Assembly: GCA_913061475.1 (NCBI GenBank)
Contig: CAJXUN010000011.1
Coordinates: 1 to 64,000, forward strand
DNA length: 64,000 bases
Direction: 5' to 3'
From: an uncultured Colwellia sp.
GTDB taxonomy: Bacteria; Pseudomonadota; Gammaproteobacteria; Enterobacterales; Alteromonadaceae
In this document: in pieces, positions 45,310 to 55,398 of the stretch
How the letters are laid out: every line of letters starts with the position of its first letter
Position numbering within the stretch: the first letter of the stretch is position 1
Translations under genes and position numbers: made by a program
The notes under the pieces: generated by a model
Told to the model about the DNA's origin: nothing
Database searches by the model: none
Seen by the model: the letters and a program-made list of their open reading frames with translations, nothing else

Positions 45310-46207
45310 GATAAAACTTCGCGATTTGGAATATTTGACGGCTATCGCCGAATACAAACATTTTGGCCGCGCCGCCGATGCTTGCTTTGTAAGTCAACCA
45401 ACGCTAAGTGGCCAAATCCAAAAGTTAGAGCAACGATTAAAGTTAACCTTAATTGAGCGACAACCGCGTAATGTCATGTTAACGCCAGCAGGTGAAAAGT
45501 TAGTACAGCAAGCAAGGCAAGTACTCAACGCTGCGAGAAACTTTGAAGAGGCTGCTAAGTCATTACTTGACCCACTTTCCGGTGATTTGCATATTGGCTT
45601 AATACCGACATTAGCCCCTTATGCGCTGCCGCATATTATGCCGTCACTAAACAGCAAGCTTGCAAAAATAAATTTCTATTTGCATGAAAATAAGACCCAA
45701 GATTTATTGGACCAACTCACAACAGGCAAGCTCGATATTTTAATTTTACCTTGGCTACCAGACATGACTGGTTTTGAGCGTTATGATTTATTTAATGAGC
45801 CGCTTGTTATGGCAACATCCCCTTCACATGTACTCGCTAATAAATCACAAGTAACTTTTGATGATTTGCATAATCAAAAAATACTCACATTGGAAGATGG
45901 CCATTGTTTAAGAGATCAGGCAATGGGTTATTGTTTTAGCGCCGGTGCAGAGGAAGATCATAGTTTCCGCGCTACCAGTCTTGAAACGCTTCGCTATATG
46001 GTGGCAAGTAATATGGGTATTACGTTGTTACCACAATTAGCCACCTTGAATTATGCCCCGCAACAGCATATCCACTACATTCCCTTTGCAAACCCAAAAC
46101 CAATGCGTGAAATAGTATTACTTTGTCGAACGGGCTACGCTCGAATGGAAAGTGTCAGGGCTGTGGTCAATGAAGTGCGCCAAGCGGTAAAAGGTTTGTT
46201 TGATTAA
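45308..46207 (+). CDS. oxyR: Hydrogen-peroxide-sensing regulator OxyR
   Basis: A 299-aa LysR-type regulator. The N-terminal HTH is in RDLEYLTAIAEYKHFGRAAD. The redox pair C200 and C209 sits in EDGHCLRDQAMGYCFSAG, which aligns with C199/C208 of E. coli OxyR. Oxidation to a disulfide activates genes such as ahpC. It lies convergent to ahpF, and an OxyR operator is present upstream of ahpC. Confidence 0.95.
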   Translation: MIKLRDLEYLTAIAEYKHFGRAADACFVSQPTLSGQIQKLEQRLKLTLIERQPRNVMLTPAGEKLVQQARQVLNAARNFEEAAKSLLDPLSGDLHIGLIPTLAPYALPHIMPSLNSKLAKINFYLHENKTQDLLDQLTTGKLDILILPWLPDMTGFERYDLFNEPLVMATSPSHVLANKSQVTFDDLHNQKILTLEDGHCLRDQAMGYCFSAGAEEDHSFRATSLETLRYMVASNMGITLLPQLATLNYAPQQHIHYIPFANPKPMREIVLLCRTGYARMESVRAVVNEVRQAVKGLFD

Positions 46208-46215
46208 TCTCAATA

Positions 46216-46393
46216 TATACCCAAGCCACTTGAAGATGCAGAATTCATTGAGTCGAGAAAGTGCTAGCACCAAGGCATTGATTGAAGAGAGTGATTGTTC
46301 CATTTTCGAAATCAATAACGCCACAGATGACCATTTATCGCCTTGCCCGAAGGGAGCTAAGCTAGAAAACCAGCTCCGTGTGGTTTGGGTATA
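46216..46393. repeat. 178-bp miniature repeat element with terminal inverted repeats
   Basis: The ends TATACCCAAGCCAC (46216-46229) and GTGGTTTGGGTATA (46380-46393) are inverted repeats with one mismatch in 14. The interior encodes no plausible protein although a 67-codon frame runs through it. It lies between oxyR and the ahpF terminator, an intergenic position typical of MITE/REP-like elements; similar TATACCCAA-ended repeats are, to my recollection, common in Colwellia-type genomes. Only one copy is in this window. Confidence 0.6.
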
Positions 46394-46408
46394 CAATCTT
46401 TAATAACG

Positions 46409-46440
46409 AAAAAAGCGTTACCGTTCAGTACGGTAACGCT
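46409..46440 (-). terminator. Rho-independent terminator of ahpF
   Basis: An 11-bp perfect stem (46414-46424 with 46430-46440, 5-nt loop) is followed on the minus strand by six T. It ends the leftward ahpC-ahpF transcription and may also stop oxyR read-through. Confidence 0.85.
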
Positions 46441-46463
46441 GCAAATAATTTTTACTCTCTAGA

Positions 46464-48065
46464 CTATGCAGCTACTTGCTTATTACCGCTGATATTTTCC
46501 ATTGGATTAGGAGTTCTAATCAAATAATCAAACGCCCCTAAAGCCGCCGTTGCACCACTACCCATCGCAATAATGATCTGCTTATAAGGTGTATTAGTTA
46601 CATCGCCTGCCGCATAAACACCAGCGATATTAGTTTCACCTTTTTGATTAACGATCACCTCACCGCGCTCGGTCAAATCAATCGTATCTTGTAAAAATTG
46701 TGAATTAGGTACTAAGCCAATTTGGACAAATATGCCGGCAAGTTCGATAGTTTCTTGCGTGTTTGTCGCACGATTAAGGTAATTAAGCCCAGTAACATGC
46801 TTGCCATTACCTAATACTTCTGTGGTTTGCGCATTAACAATAATCTCGACATTAGGTAACGAACGCGCTTTATTTTGTAATACAGCATCAGCACGTAATA
46901 CGGTATCAAATTCCAAGACGGTAACATGCTCTACTAACCCTGCAAGGTCAATGGCAGCTTCAATACCGGAATTACCACCACCAATAACGGCAACTGATTT
47001 TCCTTTAAATAAAGGACCGTCACAATGTGGGCAATAAGCAACACCTTTGCCGCGGTATTCTTGTTCACCTGTAACGTTCATTTCTCTCCATCTTGCACCG
47101 GTTGCAATAACGGTTGAACGGGTTTGCAAGGTGGCACCATTTTCTAATTCAACGGTAATTAAGCCACCTTCAACATCACTTTCAATAATATTTTTGACCC
47201 GTTGATTATTCATAATATCAACATCATAGTCATTAACATGGTTTTCTAAACTCGCTACAAGTTTGGGACCTTCGGTAGCACTGACGGAAATAAAGTTTTC
47301 AATCGCCATCGTATCTTGCACTTGACCACCAAAGCGGTCAGCAACGATACCGGTGCGTATGCCTTTACGGGCACTATATATTGCTGATGCCGCGCCCGCT
47401 GGGCCGCCACCAATCACTAATAAATCAAAAGCTTCTTTGTTGTCTATTGCTTTTGCTTGTCTCGCGCCAGCATTTGTATCTACTTTATTTAAGATCTCAG
47501 TGACGGTCATTCTGCCCTGCGCAAAAGCTTTGCCGTTTAAGTACACCGCAGGCACAGAAAGAATATCGCGCTGATAGACTTCTTCTTGAAATAGGGAACC
47601 ATCAACCATCACATGTTTAATTTGTGGGTTAATCGCCGCCATCATATTAAGCGCTTGCACAACGTCTGGACAATTTTGGCAACTTAACGAAATATAAGTT
47701 TCAAAGCTATACTCACCTTCAAGTGCAGCTACTTGTTCGATAACTGCTTTATCAAGCTTAATTGGGTGTCCGCCACTATGTAATAGGGCTAACACTAATG
47801 AGGTAAATTCATGCCCCATCGGTACACCAGCAAAGCGCATTTCGCCGCCGGTTTTTACCGATTTGACTAACATTGATGGCACACGTTCATTGCTAGCATC
47901 TGCTGCAACAACCGTTACTAATGCTGACATTTCAGCAATTTCTGTCACCAAGGTCGCTAATTCTTTTGATTTTAAGTCTTCGCCTAAAAATACTGACAAT
48001 TCAACAGCCGAGGTTAAATTTTGTAAATAGGTCTTTAGTTGTTGCTTTAAGTTCGTATCTAACAT
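46464..48065 (-). CDS. ahpF: Alkyl hydroperoxide reductase subunit F
   Basis: A 533-aa flavoprotein disulfide reductase that passes electrons from NADH to AhpC. The N-terminal twin-thioredoxin domain has CQNC (C129, C132). FAD-binding [17 protein letters not shown] follows, then the TrxR-like active site AYCPHCDGP near residue 350 and the C-terminal NAD/FAD motif [15 protein letters not shown]. It lies 99 bp downstream of ahpC. Slightly longer than E. coli AhpF (521 aa). Confidence 0.96.
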   Translation of the reverse strand: MLDTNLKQQLKTYLQNLTSAVELSVFLGEDLKSKELATLVTEIAEMSALVTVVAADASNERVPSMLVKSVKTGGEMRFAGVPMGHEFTSLVLALLHSGGHPIKLDKAVIEQVAALEGEYSFETYISLSCQNCPDVVQALNMMAAINPQIKHVMVDGSLFQEEVYQRDILSVPAVYLNGKAFAQGRMTVTEILNKVDTNAGARQAKAIDNKEAFDLLVIGGGPAGAASAIYSARKGIRTGIVADRFGGQVQDTMAIENFISVSATEGPKLVASLENHVNDYDVDIMNNQRVKNIIESDVEGGLITVELENGATLQTRSTVIATGARWREMNVTGEQEYRGKGVAYCPHCDGPLFKGKSVAVIGGGNSGIEAAIDLAGLVEHVTVLEFDTVLRADAVLQNKARSLPNVEIIVNAQTTEVLGNGKHVTGLNYLNRATNTQETIELAGIFVQIGLVPNSQFLQDTIDLTERGEVIVNQKGETNIAGVYAAGDVTNTPYKQIIIAMGSGATAALGAFDYLIRTPNPMENISGNKQVAA

Positions 48066-48164
48066 GGTTTATTCCTTCGAGAATACTGATGAATATGATT
48101 TTTATTTATTTTTTGGAACATACCGCGATACTTTCAGTCATACCGCGGTGATGTTAGCTGCAGT

Positions 48165-48734
48165 TTAGATTTTGCCAACTAAGTCTAATGATGGTGTTAA
48201 CGTTTCTGCACCTGGCTGCCATGCTGCTGGACATACTTCACCGTCATGGTCAGCTACATATTGTGCGGCTTGAATTTTACGCACTAATTCTTTCGCTGAA
48301 CGGCCTATACCTAGGTCATGTATTTCGGCAATTTTAACTTCGCCTTCAGGGTTAACAACAAACGTACCACGAAGTGCTAAACCATCTTCTTCAATCATGA
48401 CGCCAAAATTACGGGTAATTTTACCTGTTGGGTCACCAATCATTGGGTAAGTAATTTTACCAATAGTGTCTGAACTACCGTGCCATGCTTTATGGGTAAA
48501 GTGTGTGTCAGTTGATACTGAGTAAACTTCAACACCCATTGCTTGTAGTTGCGCATAATGGTCAGCCATGTCGCCTAATTCAGTCGGACATACAAAGGTG
48601 AAGTCAGCTGGGTAGAAGAAAAATACTGCCCATTTACCTGCAACATCTGCTTCTGATACTTCAATGAATTCGCCGTTGCTAAATGCTGTTGCGTTGAAAG
48701 GTTGAATCGTTGAATTGATAATTGAGTTATACAT
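48165..48734 (-). CDS. ahpC: Alkyl hydroperoxide reductase subunit C (peroxiredoxin)
   Basis: A 189-aa typical 2-Cys peroxiredoxin. The peroxidatic cysteine is C49 ([15 protein letters not shown]) and the resolving cysteine lies in GEVCPAAW near residue 168. ATG 48734 has GGAG 6 nt upstream and gives [13 protein letters not shown]; an in-frame ATG at 48746 is too close to the ribosome site. A near-consensus OxyR operator lies 81-117 bp upstream. It works with AhpF. Confidence 0.96.
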   Translation of the reverse strand: MYNSIINSTIQPFNATAFSNGEFIEVSEADVAGKWAVFFFYPADFTFVCPTELGDMADHYAQLQAMGVEVYSVSTDTHFTHKAWHGSSDTIGKITYPMIGDPTGKITRNFGVMIEEDGLALRGTFVVNPEGEVKIAEIHDLGIGRSAKELVRKIQAAQYVADHDGEVCPAAWQPGAETLTPSLDLVGKI

Positions 48735-48814
48735 GTTTATCTCCAATTGTTTTTTAAAAATGTGGGTACTTGTTAAGTTGGGATAATAATACGTCGAACT
48801 TTAAAATAGGGACA

Positions 48815-48851
48815 ATCGTTTGAATTTATCATTGCAATAGATAAAAACTAT
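48815..48851. promoter_or_regulatory. OxyR operator upstream of ahpC
   Basis: The sequence fits ATAG-N7-CTAT-N7-ATAG-N7-CTAT with 14 of 16 defined positions (ATCG, TTAT, ATAG, CTAT). It lies 81-117 bp upstream of the ahpC start, where activated OxyR would contact RNA polymerase. The rest of 48735-49049 shows no gene. Confidence 0.75.
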
Positions 48852-49049
48852 TATTAACAAAAGCAGACTGGTTAATACTAAGAAACCAATGTTAATGTTA
48901 GTTAATAAATAATGGCTAGAACTACGCTGTGCTATAACTTTATTTTATAGCTTGCTAAAGTTTTAATACTGTTCAAAAAATAATGTTCATTAGAAGATAG
49001 TTTCATCACTAAATATTATATTTTAAGTTATACCAAACGAATTAATGGG

Positions 49050-49238
49050 ATGAACGTTATGAATATTTCACATATAGAAAGCAACGAGCAGCAAAGCGAT
49101 GATGAACATAGCTATATAGCAGCTGCATATGCGGCTAGAGACAATAAAGCTAAGATCGAGATAAGCGAACCACTATTAGAAAAAGTATTAGCAGTGCTCG
49201 ATGACAGTACGCCCAATTATGTATTGGGCTATAACTAA
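49050..49238 (+). CDS. Small hypothetical protein
   Basis: A 62-aa acidic protein, MNVMNISHIESNEQQSDDEH, with a helical second half ending STPNYVLGYN. GGG lies just before the first ATG, which leaves the second ATG (49059) equally possible. The family is not recognised. It stands alone between ahpC and the deacylase gene. It may be real because composition is protein-like, but evidence is limited. Confidence 0.35.
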   Translation: MNVMNISHIESNEQQSDDEHSYIAAAYAARDNKAKIEISEPLLEKVLAVLDDSTPNYVLGYN

Positions 49239-49298
49239 TTGAATGGATAGAAACTGAATTTAGAATAAGTTATGTACCTTGATGCTTGCCGAAAAAAA

Positions 49299-50903
49299 TT
49301 AATGTACAAACTTACCAGCAAGCTTTTCCTCAAAGTTACCATTTTTGATAACTTGTTGGCCATTAAGCCATACTTGTTCAACACCAGATGAATATTTATT
49401 CCAGTGAGAAAAGTCAGCATTGGCGGAAAACTCCTTGGCATCAAAGACAATAATATCAGCTATGTAGCCTAGCTTAAGTTGACCGCGATCTTCAAAACCT
49501 AAAATTTCTGCGGTTCTACCGGAACTTTGCTTAATAAACTCACCAAGGGTAAGTAAGGATCGTTCACGAACATATTGCTGGTATTTTTGCGGAAAGCTAG
49601 CATATTTACGGGGGTGGCCATTAGTGCCATCAGATGAAGTAACCACCCAAGGTTGCACCATAAAGTTTTCTACATCAGCATCAGACATATTAAATGATGC
49701 TACACGGACCTCTCCTTCTTGTACTAACTGTATTGCTGCAGTGACGGGATCTATTGCTCTTTTTTCTGCTACTTGCGCTAACGTTAAACCAACCAACTCA
49801 CGGTCTTGAAAAGCAGTGATCAGCAATGAGGTTGGCCCGCCACGACGACGAATGTTCTCTTTAATTTCATCGATAAGTTTTTCTGCCAAACTGACATCGT
49901 TGAGGCGTTGGTGAAATGCCTGCGTTGAATCAGCCATTACCCACTTGGGCATAACAGCACTATGTAACTTAGTACCTGAAGCAAGCCAAGGATATTGATC
50001 AGCTGAAATACTAATGCCCTTTGCTTTTGCCTGCTCTATTTTTTCAATGGCAAGGTTGCTTTGTCCCCATACGTCAACCCCTAACGCTTTAATATGGGCC
50101 AGATGTAAATGAATATTGGCTGTGTCGGCTATGTTAATGGCTTCTTCTAAGGCGGCGATAAAGCCAATATTAAATGTACTTTCATCACGTAAGTGTGTGT
50201 CATAAATACCCTGGTATTGGCTCGCCACTTTTGCCAAAGTCACCACTTCTTCGGTATTAGCAAAACTCCCGGGCACATAATACAATCCAGTTGACAAACC
50301 TAACGCACCAGCTTCCATACCCTTAACAAGCAACTGTGACATATCAGCTAATTCTTCAGCATTGGCAAAGCGTTGCGCCCGCCCCATAACTTGTTCTCGT
50401 ACACTGCCATGACCAATCAATAAAGCCACATTAGTACCGATTCCATTAGCTTCAAGTTCAGCTGCCGTTTTCGCAATATCAACGGGGCCTTCACCGTCGT
50501 TACCATTAACAACAGTCGTAACCCCTTGTGTAAGGTAATTTAAGTTATGGTTTTTATCTTTGCTGTAAAGTTCTTCTAGTGTATGAGTATGAGGGTCGAT
50601 AAAGCCTGGGCTAACAACTTTACCACCAACATCAATGGTCGTTGTCGCTTTAACTGCATGCTTACCTGTTGGATATAGGCCACAAATCTCAATACCACAT
50701 ATCGCAATGTCTAACGCTTGTGGCTTAGTTTCAACACCATCGTAAACGTTGCCGTTAATAATTAAGGTGTCAACCACTACCAGCTTAGTATCACTTACCG
50801 ATTCATTATTGGTGGGCTTATTTTCGGAGCAAGCTGAAAGTATTATTACACCACTGACGAATACGGCTATCGAGAAAATTCGCTTTAATCTTTTACTAGG
50901 CAT
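49299..50903 (-). CDS. N-acyl-D-amino-acid deacylase lipoprotein (amidohydrolase)
   Basis: A 534-aa amidohydrolase-superfamily enzyme related to D-aminoacylase, which frees D-amino acids from N-acyl derivatives. A lipoprotein signal ends ILSAC (Cys25), so it is anchored in the envelope. Metal-binding motifs include GFIDPHTHTLEELY and HLAHIKALG; VTSSDGTNGHPRKYASFPQ carries the conserved late Asp. It follows the M14 lipoprotein gene by 7 bp in the TonB-receptor operon. Next to a D-glutamate catabolic operon, its likely job is to release D-amino acids outside the cytoplasm. Confidence 0.85.
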   Translation of the reverse strand: MPSKRLKRIFSIAVFVSGVIILSACSENKPTNNESVSDTKLVVVDTLIINGNVYDGVETKPQALDIAICGIEICGLYPTGKHAVKATTTIDVGGKVVSPGFIDPHTHTLEELYSKDKNHNLNYLTQGVTTVVNGNDGEGPVDIAKTAAELEANGIGTNVALLIGHGSVREQVMGRAQRFANAEELADMSQLLVKGMEAGALGLSTGLYYVPGSFANTEEVVTLAKVASQYQGIYDTHLRDESTFNIGFIAALEEAINIADTANIHLHLAHIKALGVDVWGQSNLAIEKIEQAKAKGISISADQYPWLASGTKLHSAVMPKWVMADSTQAFHQRLNDVSLAEKLIDEIKENIRRRGGPTSLLITAFQDRELVGLTLAQVAEKRAIDPVTAAIQLVQEGEVRVASFNMSDADVENFMVQPWVVTSSDGTNGHPRKYASFPQKYQQYVRERSLLTLGEFIKQSSGRTAEILGFEDRGQLKLGYIADIIVFDAKEFSANADFSHWNKYSSGVEQVWLNGQQVIKNGNFEEKLAGKFVH

Positions 50904-50910
50904 GAATAAC

Positions 50911-52095
50911 TTACTCTTTATTGTGATCGGTTTCTGACATCAAAGTTTTCATTAATAACACCGCGGCATTATTGGCAATAATTTTAATGCTATCTCGATT
51001 TGTTTCATCACCCATTTCATAGGTTATGGCATGAACCTGATAATTATCGGCAAAATACTGTTTGGAAACACCATTATTAGGGCGGTTACCCGGCTTTTGT
51101 ACGACATCAAAATTTGGCATCGCTTTATCTAACGCACCCAGCCAATGCTTCACAAAGTAGCGACTTTCAACACCGTAATCAACCGGCATAGTATAAAAAA
51201 CATCATGTTGGGTAGAATGAAAATCAATAGCAAATTTTATCTTTTGCCCACTAGCGACCAAGCTTTGTAGGTATTGATGAACTTGCTTAGTCTCAGGCTG
51301 TTTAAAAGTGATCCAGTCACGATTCAAATCAACGCCATTGGCATTATGACGCCAATTGCCCATCGCAACACCATCTGGATTTAAATTAGGGATAATAAGT
51401 AGATTATATTTTTGTCGAAAACTATCAGCAAATGGATTATTCGCTAATAAGGTTTCAACAAAAGGAAATAATGCCAGCGCACCCGTTACTTCTGGTGGGT
51501 GTAAGCGGCCTAAAATAACTAACCATTCTTTACTGTCGCTGTGACTTTCAATTTTATAAATTGGTCGCCCTAGTTGAGATATACCTAATTGTTGGTGTGA
51601 AATCTGGCTAGATTTTTGTAATTTTTTTGCCCAGTCGATGTAATATTGATTACTAATAATTTCCTGACCAGCAATATATAATGGCTGTGTTGAAGCCTTA
51701 ATTTTAAGTATTAGCTTCTTATTACGGTATTGATGCGGATATACCGACCAAGTTTTCATATCTTGGCTAAATTTAGGTAAATAGCGATTATCTCGCTTCC
51801 CACTAATTTTAATATTAACCGTAATGTCTATTGGTGTATCTGCAACAACCTTAAATGCATACCAAGGACTAGGGTTGATGGGTGTGTTTTCTGGCTTAAT
51901 AGTAATAACAAAATTATTGTTGCCCAAATTAATGCACTCATCCATGCGACTCGCTTCAAAGTCTGCCGTTAGTCTAACTGCACCGATATTACATGTTTGC
52001 GAATTATTACTTTTGTTAACTACAGAAGTTTCAGCACACGACGCCAAAACCAATAGAGAAAATAACCATACGCAAATAGGTAGTAATTTTTTCAT
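50911..52095 (-). CDS. M14 zinc carboxypeptidase lipoprotein
   Basis: A 394-aa lipoprotein (LVLASC, lipid Cys20). The N-terminal 130 residues form a beta-rich domain (about 30-125) often seen before M14 domains. The catalytic part has zinc ligands in RLHPPEVTG (HxxE), NGVDLNRDW, the third ligand in DFHSTQHD and the catalytic Glu in ITYEMGDE. It resembles M14 enzymes that trim peptidoglycan-like or D-amino-acid-containing peptides; the precise specificity is unknown. It lies between the TonB receptor and the deacylase genes. Confidence 0.85.
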   Translation of the reverse strand: MKKLLPICVWLFSLLVLASCAETSVVNKSNNSQTCNIGAVRLTADFEASRMDECINLGNNNFVITIKPENTPINPSPWYAFKVVADTPIDITVNIKISGKRDNRYLPKFSQDMKTWSVYPHQYRNKKLILKIKASTQPLYIAGQEIISNQYYIDWAKKLQKSSQISHQQLGISQLGRPIYKIESHSDSKEWLVILGRLHPPEVTGALALFPFVETLLANNPFADSFRQKYNLLIIPNLNPDGVAMGNWRHNANGVDLNRDWITFKQPETKQVHQYLQSLVASGQKIKFAIDFHSTQHDVFYTMPVDYGVESRYFVKHWLGALDKAMPNFDVVQKPGNRPNNGVSKQYFADNYQVHAITYEMGDETNRDSIKIIANNAAVLLMKTLMSETDHNKE

Positions 52096-52195
52096 ATTAA
52101 ATCTTCTAAATTTGAATAAGTTAAGTGTAAAAATAAAGCTCGGCCGTTAATCACGCACCGAGCCATATTATATTATTGAAACCACGTGCTATGAA

Positions 52196-55042
52196 TTAGA
52201 AGTCTTTTCTTACACTCATGTAGAAGTAACGACCACGATTCGAATGCAAGGCACCGAAATAACCATGTGCTAATTCATCAGCCACTGGTGGCTCTTCGTC
52301 ACCAATATTGCGTACGCCAAAACGAATTTTAGTGCCGTCTAATGCACTGTCATCGGCAAAACGGTAGTCTGCATAGACATTCACAGTAGTAAAGCTATCT
52401 ACTGGCAACATAATCACGTCATCGTTAACCGTTGCCGTAGTGCTAGTATCAACAATTTCGCTAACATAGTTGGCATTAATGCCTGCACCCCATTGTTGAT
52501 AATCCCAATCAATCGATGCTCTAGCTCGCCATTCTGGACGACCATTTTGTTTAATTAAATCACCCGCACCTGCGACAGTTCTATCAGCTGGCACCGCTGG
52601 ATTATTAGCAGCTTGTGCAGCGATAAGCTGTGCAGAAATAGGATCAGCATCTTGTTCAAATTTGCTTAATTTAGCAGCGTTAACCGTGAACTCCCATTCA
52701 CCAAAGCTTGTTTCAAGATCATAAATCAAACTAAAATCAACGCCTTCAATATTACGCTTATCTAAATTCAGATAGTCATTGTTTATTTGAATCACTTCAT
52801 TGGTGTTGGCGTCACGAACTACCGCACTATTGTTAGTACCTTGACTCCTTAACAGTGAATCATAAAGCAAATGCGATGAACCGGGTAAAATGCCCACTAA
52901 GTCTTTTTGCTTAATCTTCCACGTATCTATCGTAAAAGTAAGGTTTTCAAGTGGCTCAAATATCAAACCAAATGAGGTGTTTTCGTCGTCTTCTGGTTTT
53001 AGGTCTGTGGTACCACTTCTGATATCGACAATACCGTAAGTTGAATCAAGTACTGGATCATACAAACTATTAGAACGTGGCACACCTTCTGCGGACACTT
53101 GTGGTAAACCAGGAGCACGGAAGCCGCCAGCATATGACGCTCTAAAACTGATCCATTCTGCTGCTTGCCAAAATAACGCAACTTTAGGCTTTAATGCACT
53201 ACCCACATCAGAGAAGTTTTCATACCGACCAGCAACTTGTAATTCAACATAATGAGAGCCTGAGTCGACCAAGGGCACCAAGAACTCGGCATATGCTGAC
53301 GACACATTACGCGACGCCTTTGAATCAGGTGTTGGGCTACTACCTAAAACATCGCTGCCAGATAATTCAACACCCGTGATTTGATCAACAAAGGGGATAC
53401 TGCCATCAAGTAACGGGTCTCTGTTATCTTCAAAGGTTTCTCTTCTAAACTCTACACCCATAGCAAGCCCAACATCCCCCGCGGGCACGCTCCAAAGCGC
53501 ACCATTGCTGACCTTAAAATCAACTGAGGCCAAACTTGTTTTTGAGTCTCGATTAACATTAACCATAAATTGGTCAATAACACTTTGTGGATTTAACGTT
53601 GTGTCACCACTATTTGGATTATTAACATCACCACCCGTAAAGATGTTATACGCTAACGTTGGATCAGTGCTATTAATGGATGCTTGAAACTTGCTCGCTT
53701 GAATACGGTTGGCTGAATCATTGGTTTCAGCTTCAGTGTAAAATGCCGCTGTTTCCCAATCCCAATCGTTATATGAACCTTTCAAACCACCTAGTACTCG
53801 GTAGCTAGTATCGTCAACTTCAACATTCCGAGGTCCGGTATCAATCGCTCGGTAGCTTCGTAATAAAACTTCTTCGCCAAATGGATTATGGGCAGCGTCA
53901 GCAGAAATAAGGAAACGTTGTGCGGTTAGGTTATGGGTTTGTTCACGAGTACGTTCAGCTTTTGCACTGTAATATGTTACTTCTGAAAAGAAGTCTAAAT
54001 CACTGTTTATTTCATGGGTAAAATAAGTATATAAGTTTAAGCGATTAACATCAGAAACCAGTGAACGAGTAGTACCGCGGTCGAAGCGTAAATCGCGAGG
54101 AAAACTACCACTGTCGGCACAAACGCTTCCCGCTAAATCAACCACACAACCAGAGTCGCTGTCAGGTTGGATATGGAATCGACCTAAAGCATCTGATTGG
54201 AAATCACCCCAAGGTGTTGCTGTAGAACGGTTATCTAATTGGGTATCGCCAATGAATTCTTCTGGTAAGCCAGAAAATTCACGTAAATCATGACTAGCTG
54301 AATATGGTCGTTCGCTTGCCATCATGCCGTTACGGTCATAATAGCTAAAAGAAGCGGTTAAATGTGAGCGGCCTTCATTTAAATCAAAACCAGTTAAATA
54401 GCTAAAGGTGGTTTCATCAAGCGATGTACCTTCTGAACCACCATAAGATAACCTAACTTGGTTGCCTTCGTAATCATCTTTTAATTGGTAATTTACCACA
54501 CCAGCTACGGCATCAGAGCCATAAATAGCAGCCGCGCCATCACGTAAAACTTGTAACGAACGCAAACCCGAAACCGGTAAGGTATTGGAATTTGAGGTCG
54601 ATACCGGTACGAAGTTTTCTGACTGCGTACCTGGGTGTGTGACTAGCCTACGACCATTTAAGAGTGTCAAGGTATTACCCGAGCCAACACCACGTAAGTT
54701 AATAGATGCAACGTCACCACGAGCGTCATTTACCCCACCATTACCTGTAGCCCCGCCAAAGTTAACCGCTCCAATTTGAGGAATTGAACGTAATAATTCG
54801 TCACCGGACATCGCAGCGGTATTCTCGATATCTTTTTCGGTTAAAGCAGTAACAGGTAAAGCACCAATATCTGAAGCACGCTTAATATTGGAGCCAATAA
54901 TACTTATACGCTCAATTTCTGCTACCTTGGCTGCTTCTTCAGCATTGGCTTGTTGAATAAAAGTTGTTTGGGCTGTTAAGGCTGTTATTACACATAGACT
55001 TAGATGCTTCAGTTTATGTCTGTTTTTAGTTATTTCTTTCAT
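52196..55042 (-). CDS. TonB-dependent outer-membrane receptor
   Basis: A 948-aa receptor. A signal peptide (to about residue 34, ANAEE) is followed by a plug domain (RISIIGSNIKRASDIGALPV and INLRGVGSGNTLTLLNGRR) and a 22-strand barrel that ends in the typical aromatic residue (YFYMSVRKDF). I chose ATG 55042; a frame to 55066 adds eight residues. It heads an operon with the M14 and deacylase lipoproteins, so it likely imports oligopeptides or peptidoglycan fragments containing D-glutamate. No FecR/sigma factor is nearby. Confidence 0.9.
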   Translation of the reverse strand: MKEITKNRHKLKHLSLCVITALTAQTTFIQQANAEEAAKVAEIERISIIGSNIKRASDIGALPVTALTEKDIENTAAMSGDELLRSIPQIGAVNFGGATGNGGVNDARGDVASINLRGVGSGNTLTLLNGRRLVTHPGTQSENFVPVSTSNSNTLPVSGLRSLQVLRDGAAAIYGSDAVAGVVNYQLKDDYEGNQVRLSYGGSEGTSLDETTFSYLTGFDLNEGRSHLTASFSYYDRNGMMASERPYSASHDLREFSGLPEEFIGDTQLDNRSTATPWGDFQSDALGRFHIQPDSDSGCVVDLAGSVCADSGSFPRDLRFDRGTTRSLVSDVNRLNLYTYFTHEINSDLDFFSEVTYYSAKAERTREQTHNLTAQRFLISADAAHNPFGEEVLLRSYRAIDTGPRNVEVDDTSYRVLGGLKGSYNDWDWETAAFYTEAETNDSANRIQASKFQASINSTDPTLAYNIFTGGDVNNPNSGDTTLNPQSVIDQFMVNVNRDSKTSLASVDFKVSNGALWSVPAGDVGLAMGVEFRRETFEDNRDPLLDGSIPFVDQITGVELSGSDVLGSSPTPDSKASRNVSSAYAEFLVPLVDSGSHYVELQVAGRYENFSDVGSALKPKVALFWQAAEWISFRASYAGGFRAPGLPQVSAEGVPRSNSLYDPVLDSTYGIVDIRSGTTDLKPEDDENTSFGLIFEPLENLTFTIDTWKIKQKDLVGILPGSSHLLYDSLLRSQGTNNSAVVRDANTNEVIQINNDYLNLDKRNIEGVDFSLIYDLETSFGEWEFTVNAAKLSKFEQDADPISAQLIAAQAANNPAVPADRTVAGAGDLIKQNGRPEWRARASIDWDYQQWGAGINANYVSEIVDTSTTATVNDDVIMLPVDSFTTVNVYADYRFADDSALDGTKIRFGVRNIGDEEPPVADELAHGYFGALHSNRGRYFYMSVRKDF

Positions 55043-55398
55043 CACTCTCACCGTCATAAGTTGCATTTATTATGTTGTGTTGCCGAATATATTTTTATTC
55101 GATCTTGGTTTCTAGATTCACCATGCCCAATTATGAAAAGCAATACTATTGACACTTCGTTTACACCCCATAACCTAAAGTTATAGCAAAGTTACACATT
55201 CAGCTAATAGTTTGAATTTTCCATTAAAATAGCTTGACTACTTTTGTCGATGATTTACTCCTTATTAGCTACAGCCTTTGGTTATGACATGCAAAAGTTT
55301 TTGAACTGCTGTTCTATTGATTAGCTCTTTACAATCAAATATAGCTTCATGGGCAAATAACGACTAAAGATGCCACATCAAAAAGGTAAAATGCTGAT
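55043..55398. promoter_or_regulatory. Divergent promoter region, TonB receptor / gltS
   Basis: A 356-bp gene-free gap between divergently transcribed operons. It contains the LysR-type palindrome at 55170-55184 (listed separately) and a half-site GGTTATG near 55278. AAAAAGG precedes the gltS start. No confident -10/-35 pair was assigned. Confidence 0.6.
55170..55184. promoter_or_regulatory. Candidate DgcR operator 1
   Basis: ATAACCTAAAGTTAT has the LysR-type form ATAAC-N5-GTTAT (T-N11-A). It matches the palindrome at 57545-57559 upstream of dgcN. It lies 128 bp upstream of the TonB receptor start. Assignment to the LysR regulator encoded next door is inference. Confidence 0.55.

Noticed and set aside
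46200..46403. 67-codon open frame downstream of oxyR
   Set aside because: It lies almost wholly inside the element with TATACCCAA inverted ends and has no protein-like pattern.
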